DNA of 64,000 nucleotides. Source: Aliivibrio sp. 1S175 (GTDB taxonomy: Bacteria > Pseudomonadota > Gammaproteobacteria > Enterobacterales > Vibrionaceae). Every line of letters begins with the position of its first letter. The stretch's first letter is position 1. A model generated the notes under the pieces. It was not told where the DNA came from. It searched no databases and saw only the letters and a list, made by a program, of their open reading frames with translations. The DNA is taken from contig NZ_MAJS01000026.1 of assembly GCF_001690985.1 (NCBI RefSeq), forward strand, positions 1-64,000, written 5' to 3'. Both the position numbers and the translations under genes were made by a program. Positions 58,886 through 64,000 of this stretch are shown in pieces.

Positions 58886-58910
58886 GGGCTCTATTGTGTA
58901 AATAGAGCCC
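58886..58910. promoter_or_regulatory. Strong hairpin between ribBA and ribH
   Basis: GGGCTCTATT-GTGTA-AATAGAGCCC is a perfect 10-bp stem with a five-base loop. No T-run follows on either strand, so it is not a classical terminator. It may stabilise the ribBA mRNA or alter ribH expression. Confidence 0.5.
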
Positions 58911-59024
58911 AAATAATTAGATATTTGTCACAAAGCTGTGATAGAATTCGCCGATTCTCACTATGATATGTAGTTGAAAATAGTTACCCAGTTTAATTGG
59001 AATAATATAGATACAGGAAGGCTT

Positions 59025-59495
59025 ATGAACGTAATTGAAGGCGGCGTTGCTGCTCCTAATGCGAAAATTGCAATTGTCATTTCTCGCTTTAATAGCTTTA
59101 TTAATGAAAGTTTACTTTCAGGCGCTATCGACACTTTAAAGCGTTTTGGTCAAGTATCTGAAGAAAACATCACTGTTGTTCGCTGCCCTGGCGCCGTAGA
59201 ATTACCATTAGTTGCTCAACGAGTAGCTAAAACAGCAAAATATGATGCAATTGTTTCATTGGGTTCTGTTATCCGTGGTGGTACACCACATTTTGAATAC
59301 GTATGTAGTGAATGCAATAAGGGTCTAGCACAAGTATCTTTGGAATTCAGTATTCCAGTGGCATTTGGTGTTTTGACTGTTGATACAATCGATCAAGCAA
59401 TCGAGCGCGCCGGTACCAAGGCTGGTAATAAAGGGGCGGAGGCTGCACTAAGCGCACTCGAAATGATTAATGTTCTGTCTCAAATAGAATCCTAA
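59025..59495 (+). CDS. ribH: 6,7-dimethyl-8-ribityllumazine synthase
   Basis: RibH makes the lumazine precursor of riboflavin and usually assembles as a large oligomer. The 156-residue call begins at ATG 59025 ([20 protein letters not shown]) after AGGAAGG; a longer reading from 58974 is not supported. Family motifs [23 protein letters not shown] and [16 protein letters not shown] are present. The usual VAGGAS segment is VCSECN, with two cysteines. Confidence 0.96.
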
Positions 59496-59506
59496 TGGGA
59501 GTTAGT

Positions 59507-59962
59507 GTGAAACCAGCCGCACGTCGTAATGCACGTCAATTTGCGCTTCAAGCAATTTATTCATGGCAAATAAGCAAAGAAAATGTTGCTGCTATTGAAG
59601 AACAGTTTTTAACTGCAGATAAGTATGATGAAGAAGAGCATCATGCAAAAGAGCCTAAACTACAAGCTCCAGAGACTGATGTAGCGTACTTCCGCGATCT
59701 TTTCTCAGGTGTTGCTCTTAACCACATTAAGTTAGACGGTAAAATGCGTCCATACTTATCTCGTCCACTTCAGGATCTTGATCAGATGGAACTTGCGTTA
59801 TTACGCATGTCTATCTATGAAATGATGAATCGTGACGATGTACCTTACAAAGTTGTTATCAATGAAGCGATTGAACTTGCAAAAGTGTTCGCAGCAGAAG
59901 ATAGCCACAAATTTGTAAATGGTGTATTAGATAAAGCGGCTCCAACATTACGTAAAAAGTAA
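59507..59962 (+). CDS. nusB: Transcription antitermination factor NusB
   Basis: NusB binds boxA RNA with S10 (NusE) in antitermination of rRNA operons. I start at GTG 59507 ([20 protein letters not shown]) because GGGAG lies five bases upstream; an in-frame ATG at 59495 overlaps the ribH stop but lacks a ribosome-binding site. [18 protein letters not shown] and [15 protein letters not shown] are characteristic. An insert around residues 30-55 ([14 protein letters not shown]) lengthens the protein relative to E. coli. Confidence 0.94.
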
Positions 59963-59989
59963 GTTGGATTTAGCATACTAATTAATAGT

Positions 59990-60018
59990 AAAGGTCAGCC
60001 TAATCGCTGGCCTTTTTT
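59990..60018 (+). terminator. Rho-independent terminator after nusB
   Basis: AAGGTCAGC (59991-59999) pairs with GCTGGCCTT (60006-60014) with one G-T pair, followed by a T-run. It separates the rib-nusB part from thiL, so thiL-pgpA-luxPQ may have another promoter or depend on read-through. Confidence 0.8.
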
Positions 60019-60045
60019 ATAACTAAAAAACGGTGTTACTGTACA

Positions 60046-61044
60046 ATGAGTAGTGAGTTTAATTTAATTGACCGATTTTTTGTGCAAGGAAATCTATCTA
60101 GAAGCGATGTCGATTTAGGGATAGGTGATGATTGTGCTCTGGTGAGTGTCCCTGTGGATCACCAAATTGCAGTGACGACGGATAGTTTGGTCGCTGGAAC
60201 GCATTTTCTGGCTGATGCCGACCCAATCAAAGTAGGTTATAAAGCGTTGGCGTCTAACTTAAGTGATTTGGCTGCAATGGGAGCAAAACCAACATGGGTA
60301 TCTTTAGCATTAACATTGCCTAAACCTGATGAGGTATGGCTAAAAGGTTTTTGTGAAGGTTTTTTTGGTTTAGCAAAACAGCACAATGTGCAACTTATTG
60401 GTGGAGATACAACAAAAGGCCCGTTGAGTATAACGATAACTGTGCAAGGAATAGTACCAAAAGGTGAAGCTATGACCCGTAAAGGGGCTCATGCTGGCGA
60501 TGATATTTACGTAACTGGTTCATTAGGAGATAGTGCGGCAGGACTTGAAATATTATTAAATAAGCCACACGGGTTACAATCGGAATTAGAAAAAGAGTTA
60601 GAAAGTAAACATTATTACTCATCACCAAGAGTAGAATTAGCTCAGAAAATTCGTCATTTATGTCATTCAGCGTTAGATATATCAGATGGACTTATTTCTG
60701 ATTTAGGCCATATACTCAAACAATCAGATGTTAGCGCTAAGATTGATGTTGAAAGTTTACCTATTTCGAATGAAGTAATTCAATATTATTTGAAAGATAG
60801 TGAACGATGCCAAAAGTTAGCATTAACCAGTGGCGAAGAATATGAACTTTGTTTCACAGCTTCGAAGGATAATAGAGTAGCGATCAAGCAAATAGCTACT
60901 GCCTTAAATCAAAACGTTAGTATAATTGGTGAAGTTTCAAATGAATCGTTTACTAACTTACAGTCTAGCGTACAATTATATAAGAATAAGACCTTACTAG
61001 ATTGGCAGTTATCTGGTTATGATCATTTCAGGAGTGAAGTATGA
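60046..61044 (+). CDS. thiL: Thiamine-monophosphate kinase
   Basis: ThiL phosphorylates thiamine monophosphate to the diphosphate cofactor. The 332-residue sequence has GIGDDCALV, TTDSLVAGTHF, LASNLSDLAAMGA, IGGDTTKGPLSIT and DISDGLISDLGHI. The start has a poor ribosome-binding site. It overlaps pgpA by four bases. Confidence 0.95.
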   Translation: MSSEFNLIDRFFVQGNLSRSDVDLGIGDDCALVSVPVDHQIAVTTDSLVAGTHFLADADPIKVGYKALASNLSDLAAMGAKPTWVSLALTLPKPDEVWLKGFCEGFFGLAKQHNVQLIGGDTTKGPLSITITVQGIVPKGEAMTRKGAHAGDDIYVTGSLGDSAAGLEILLNKPHGLQSELEKELESKHYYSSPRVELAQKIRHLCHSALDISDGLISDLGHILKQSDVSAKIDVESLPISNEVIQYYLKDSERCQKLALTSGEEYELCFTASKDNRVAIKQIATALNQNVSIIGEVSNESFTNLQSSVQLYKNKTLLDWQLSGYDHFRSEV

Positions 61045-61544
61045 CAAACCCCCTCGCATTAATTAATTTAAAAAATCCTTGGCATTTATTAGCAACAGGA
61101 TTTGGTAGCGGTTTGGCTCCAATTATTCCAGGAACAATGGGGACATTAGCTGCAATTCCATTGTATTTATTGATAGCTCAATTACCTTTTTATTTATTTG
61201 TGATTATTGTTGTCGCCTCAGCTCTTATTGGCATCAAAATTTGTGATATCACTTCATCTGATATGAAAGTGCATGATCATGGCTCAATTGTTTGGGATGA
61301 GTTTGTTGGCTTATGGATAACAATGAGCATTGTTCCATTTTTAGATTTACCAGTAACCGATTGGAAATGGTTACTTACAGGGTTTGTTCTATTTCGATTT
61401 TTCGATATGGTTAAACCTTGGCCAATTGGATGGCTAGATAAAAAAGTTCATGGCGGCTTTGGCATTATGCTTGATGATATTGTCGCTGGATTTATGGCCC
61501 TAATTAGTCTCTGGTTAATTGGACAATATTCTGGTTGGTTATAA
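61041..61544 (+). CDS. pgpA: Phosphatidylglycerophosphatase A
   Basis: PgpA dephosphorylates phosphatidylglycerol phosphate at the inner membrane. The 167-residue protein has several hydrophobic segments and the family motifs GFGSGLAPIIPGTMGTLAA, VWDEFVGLWI and FRFFDMVKPWPI. It overlaps thiL by four bases and is directly followed by luxP. Confidence 0.94.
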   Translation: MTNPLALINLKNPWHLLATGFGSGLAPIIPGTMGTLAAIPLYLLIAQLPFYLFVIIVVASALIGIKICDITSSDMKVHDHGSIVWDEFVGLWITMSIVPFLDLPVTDWKWLLTGFVLFRFFDMVKPWPIGWLDKKVHGGFGIMLDDIVAGFMALISLWLIGQYSGWL

Positions 61545-61548
61545 AAAA

Positions 61549-62676
61549 ATGGTTAACATCAGAGCGAAAGCACGCTCTTTATTTCTGGTCGTAATTACAT
61601 GCTTTAGTTATTCAAAAGCGGCTTGTGCTGATTCTGTTTTAGTCGGTTATTGGGGCTATAATGAATTTTTAGCTAAATACCCCGAAGAAAAAAAGTTAAC
61701 CTCTTCACTCAAAGACATGGTTGAAATGGATCCTATTCCACTTGCTATTAAGCAAGATAAACCAGTTAAAATTTCATTTATATATCCTGGCGAACAAGCT
61801 TCTGATTATTGGAAGCGAAACTTAATTACTTTAGAATCTCGCTTAAAATCTCTAAATATTAAATATGAATTAACTCCCGTATCAACTCGCTTAAATGTTG
61901 ATTTTAAAGAACAAAGCAGCTCTTTATATGATGCTATTGAGAAAAAGTACGATTACTTGATCTTTACTCTTAATACGACACGTCACCGTAAATTTATTGA
62001 GCATGTAATTCAAAGTCCTGATACTAAAATTATTGTTCAAAATATAACCACACCAGTTAAGGCATGGGATGATAACCAGCCATTACTTTATGTTGGATTT
62101 GATCATGTGATAGGAACTAAGTTATTAGCTGATTATTATCAAAATAGATTTCCAAATGGTGCTAAGTATGGAATGCTTTACTTTTCTTATGGTTATTTAA
62201 GTACTGCTAGAGGTGATGTTTTTGTTCAATCTATGGATAATAATAAATACACATTAAGGTCTTCTTTTTATACTGAAGCAACAAAAAGCAGCGCTTACAC
62301 AGCCACTAAAAATATTTTACAGCACACTTGTAATGTCGATTTTATTTATGCATCTTCAACAGATATTGCCTTAGGGGCACTTGATGCGATTAATCAAAAT
62401 ACGAAGTATCGTCCTATAATTAATGGTTGGGGCGGTGGTACGTTAGAATTAAATGCAATAAAAAATGGCACGTTGGATGTCACTGTCATGAGAATGAATG
62501 ATGATACTGGCATTGCTATGGCAGAAGCGATTAAATTAGATCTTGAAGGTGAAAAAGTACCAACGGTATTTTCAGGAGACTTTGAGGTAATAACATCAGA
62601 TACTCCCATTGATAAAATTGAAAAACTGGAGAAAAAAGCTTTTCGTTATTCAGGTGTGGATTTAGAACATGAGTAA
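61549..62676 (+). CDS. luxP: Autoinducer-2 binding periplasmic protein LuxP
   Basis: LuxP binds the furanosyl borate form of AI-2 in the periplasm and controls the LuxQ kinase/phosphatase. The 375-residue call starts at ATG 61549, with a signal peptide ending near KAACADS. Sequence agreement with the Vibrio harveyi protein is strong: VLVGYWGYNEF, DYLIFTLNTTRHRKFIEHV, VGFDHVIGTK, INGWGGGTLEL, VTVMRMNDDTGIAMAEAIK. It begins four bases after pgpA with no ribosome-binding site of note, so it is probably cotranscribed with thiL-pgpA or has an upstream promoter inside pgpA. Confidence 0.95.
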   Translation: MVNIRAKARSLFLVVITCFSYSKAACADSVLVGYWGYNEFLAKYPEEKKLTSSLKDMVEMDPIPLAIKQDKPVKISFIYPGEQASDYWKRNLITLESRLKSLNIKYELTPVSTRLNVDFKEQSSSLYDAIEKKYDYLIFTLNTTRHRKFIEHVIQSPDTKIIVQNITTPVKAWDDNQPLLYVGFDHVIGTKLLADYYQNRFPNGAKYGMLYFSYGYLSTARGDVFVQSMDNNKYTLRSSFYTEATKSSAYTATKNILQHTCNVDFIYASSTDIALGALDAINQNTKYRPIINGWGGGTLELNAIKNGTLDVTVMRMNDDTGIAMAEAIKLDLEGEKVPTVFSGDFEVITSDTPIDKIEKLEKKAFRYSGVDLEHE

Positions 62677-64000
62677 AGGGAATTTTTTAAAAAAAGCATC
62701 GTTAGCTGATCTTATCTTTCGTGCAATTTTTGTTATATTTTCTATATTGACGGTAGGTATTACTATTCATACTTATCAACTTAGTATTAATACTATAAAT
62801 GAAGAAGTAAAAAGGAATTTACAACAAACATCTTCATTAGTAACTAATTATTTTAATCATCGCTTAGCCATATTACAAATAAGACAAGATACAGATGCAG
62901 GAAGCTTAGGCCTTACCGAAAGTAATAATAAAGGTATTATTACGGGCCTTGAACATTACTTTTCAGGTATAGAAGCAAAATCTCCTGATAACTCGCCTGA
63001 TTTTCGATTTATTGAAGTTGATAATAAATTATATTGGGAGGATGGTAATAATTTATTTTTAGGTATGACAGATGACTGCCTTCAAGGAGTGATAGACAAA
63101 AATATTCATATAAATACCTGGTATTACCTGTCAATTGATAATTCTGAACCTCAAGCTCATCTTCTTATTCGGAAAACGCCAGTCGTATCTTCTTTTACGG
63201 GTAAGGTTAGAGGGTATTTATATAATGCAGAAATGTTAAATAATAACATTTCTTTTGCTCATGATATAAAGGCAGTTAGTAATAGCCAAGACGTATTTAT
63301 TTTAAGTAATAATAACATAATAGCATCTAGTATTAATAAAGACTCTGAAGAATATAGGAATGTTGAACAGTTAATTTCTGAGTCTAAAGTAAACTTACCA
63401 AATTCAAATTTAAGAGCCACGAATAAAATATTAAATTCTACCTATGTTGATATTAAATCATTGAATGGTTCTTTATCAATACTATCATTGAATAATAAAA
63501 ATAATATTGAACAGCTCGAGCAGCGATTTATTTATAGTGTAGTCCTCTCTTTCTTTGCTCTTATTGCAATGGCAATTTTAATTCGAGGATTATTTGAACA
63601 TAAAATACTTTTAGCATTAAATAAATTGTTAAATTATACCAACAATGCATCTAAGAAAGATGTGAATATTCATTATTTAGGTAGTGGAATTTTAGAATTT
63701 GACCATATAGGAAAACAGTTAGAGAGAACCTTTGCCGAATTAATTCAAGCTAAAGATGAGAGTTATAGGGCTCAAGCCGCTGCTGAAAAATTAACACAGG
63801 TTAAATCAGACTTTTTAGCAAGAATGAGTCATGAAATACGAACGCCACTTAATGGTATTTTAGGTATATCTAGTTTATTAAAACAAACTACTTTAACTGA
63901 TGAACAAAAGAAACAAATAACAATATTACACCAGGGGGGAGAACATCTCCTTGCTGTATTAAATGATGTATTAGATTTTTCTCAAATAGAGCAAGATAAA
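62669..64000 (+). CDS. luxQ: Autoinducer-2 sensor kinase LuxQ, 5' part
   Basis: 444 codons are visible; the gene continues beyond the window. TM1 lies at about 17-38, a periplasmic sensor domain at about 39-284, TM2 at about 287-305, then a short linker and the HisKA domain with H-box MSHEIRTPLNGILG and the phospho-acceptor His388. The periplasmic part should bind LuxP. No space for a PAS domain is visible between TM2 and HisKA (about 80 residues, with a HAMP or coiled-coil look). The ATG overlaps the luxP stop. It should feed the LuxU-LuxO phosphorelay. Confidence 0.94.
   Translation, partial: MSKGNFLKKASLADLIFRAIFVIFSILTVGITIHTYQLSINTINEEVKRNLQQTSSLVTNYFNHRLAILQIRQDTDAGSLGLTESNNKGIITGLEHYFSGIEAKSPDNSPDFRFIEVDNKLYWEDGNNLFLGMTDDCLQGVIDKNIHINTWYYLSIDNSEPQAHLLIRKTPVVSSFTGKVRGYLYNAEMLNNNISFAHDIKAVSNSQDVFILSNNNIIASSINKDSEEYRNVEQLISESKVNLPNSNLRATNKILNSTYVDIKSLNGSLSILSLNNKNNIEQLEQRFIYSVVLSFFALIAMAILIRGLFEHKILLALNKLLNYTNNASKKDVNIHYLGSGILEFDHIGKQLERTFAELIQAKDESYRAQAAAEKLTQVKSDFLARMSHEIRTPLNGILGISSLLKQTTLTDEQKKQITILHQGGEHLLAVLNDVLDFSQIEQDK

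Overview
This window is chromosomal DNA of a low-GC marine gammaproteobacterium of the Vibrionaceae, most likely Aliivibrio fischeri or a close relative. The basis is the conserved nrdR-ribD-ribE-ribBA-ribH-nusB-thiL-pgpA block, a complete luxP followed by the start of luxQ, an AcfD/SslE-type lipoprotein, Vibrio-type DUF3622 and DUF4250 proteins, and the very AT-rich spacers. The species call comes from recognising the proteins; no search was run.

Layout. 1-2,100: start of a glutathione-dependent formaldehyde dehydrogenase, a divergent LysR regulator, and tadA. 2,150-9,000: a small basic ORF, mltF, a PurR-controlled purL, a possible small RNA, and a SPOUT methyltransferase. 9,150-12,520: DUF3622 and GreA/B-like proteins, then an overlapping minus-strand operon (aspartic-protease-like protein, rimK, aspartoacylase-like). 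13,000-14,900: a sodium symporter, DUF4250 and yaeP. 15,000-25,200 (all minus strand): a five-gene nickel/peptide-type ABC transporter lying upstream of a full urease operon ureDABC-EFG. 25,600-28,800: proS, trmO, and a zinc-independent L31/L36 pair behind two perfect tandem Zur-like boxes. 28,800-32,270: metNIQ with a MetJ box array, divergent gmhB.

32,270-40,840 is the most unusual part: a LysR regulator diverging from ridA, an aldehyde dehydrogenase, an M19 'dipeptidase' lacking classical metal ligands, a BCCT transporter, a 560-residue protein I cannot assign, a DUF3726 protein and an unlisted 55-residue ORF. Together they look like an uncharacterised uptake and breakdown route for a betaine-like or N-methylated amino compound. 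41,100-47,200 is a Yej/Opp-type oligopeptide ABC transporter whose first gene has a leader resembling that of the BCCT gene.

47,200-55,050: an MliC-like lysozyme inhibitor, a YitT-family protein, glyA with PurR- and FNR-like sites, a 1,501-residue SslE/AcfD-like M60 metalloprotease lipoprotein, and a small lipoprotein. 55,100-55,360 contains a decayed fragment of a methyl-accepting chemotaxis protein and a 7-bp tandem repeat. 55,497 to the end is the riboflavin/nusB/thiL/pgpA operon running directly into luxPQ, the AI-2 quorum-sensing receptor pair; luxQ continues past the window.
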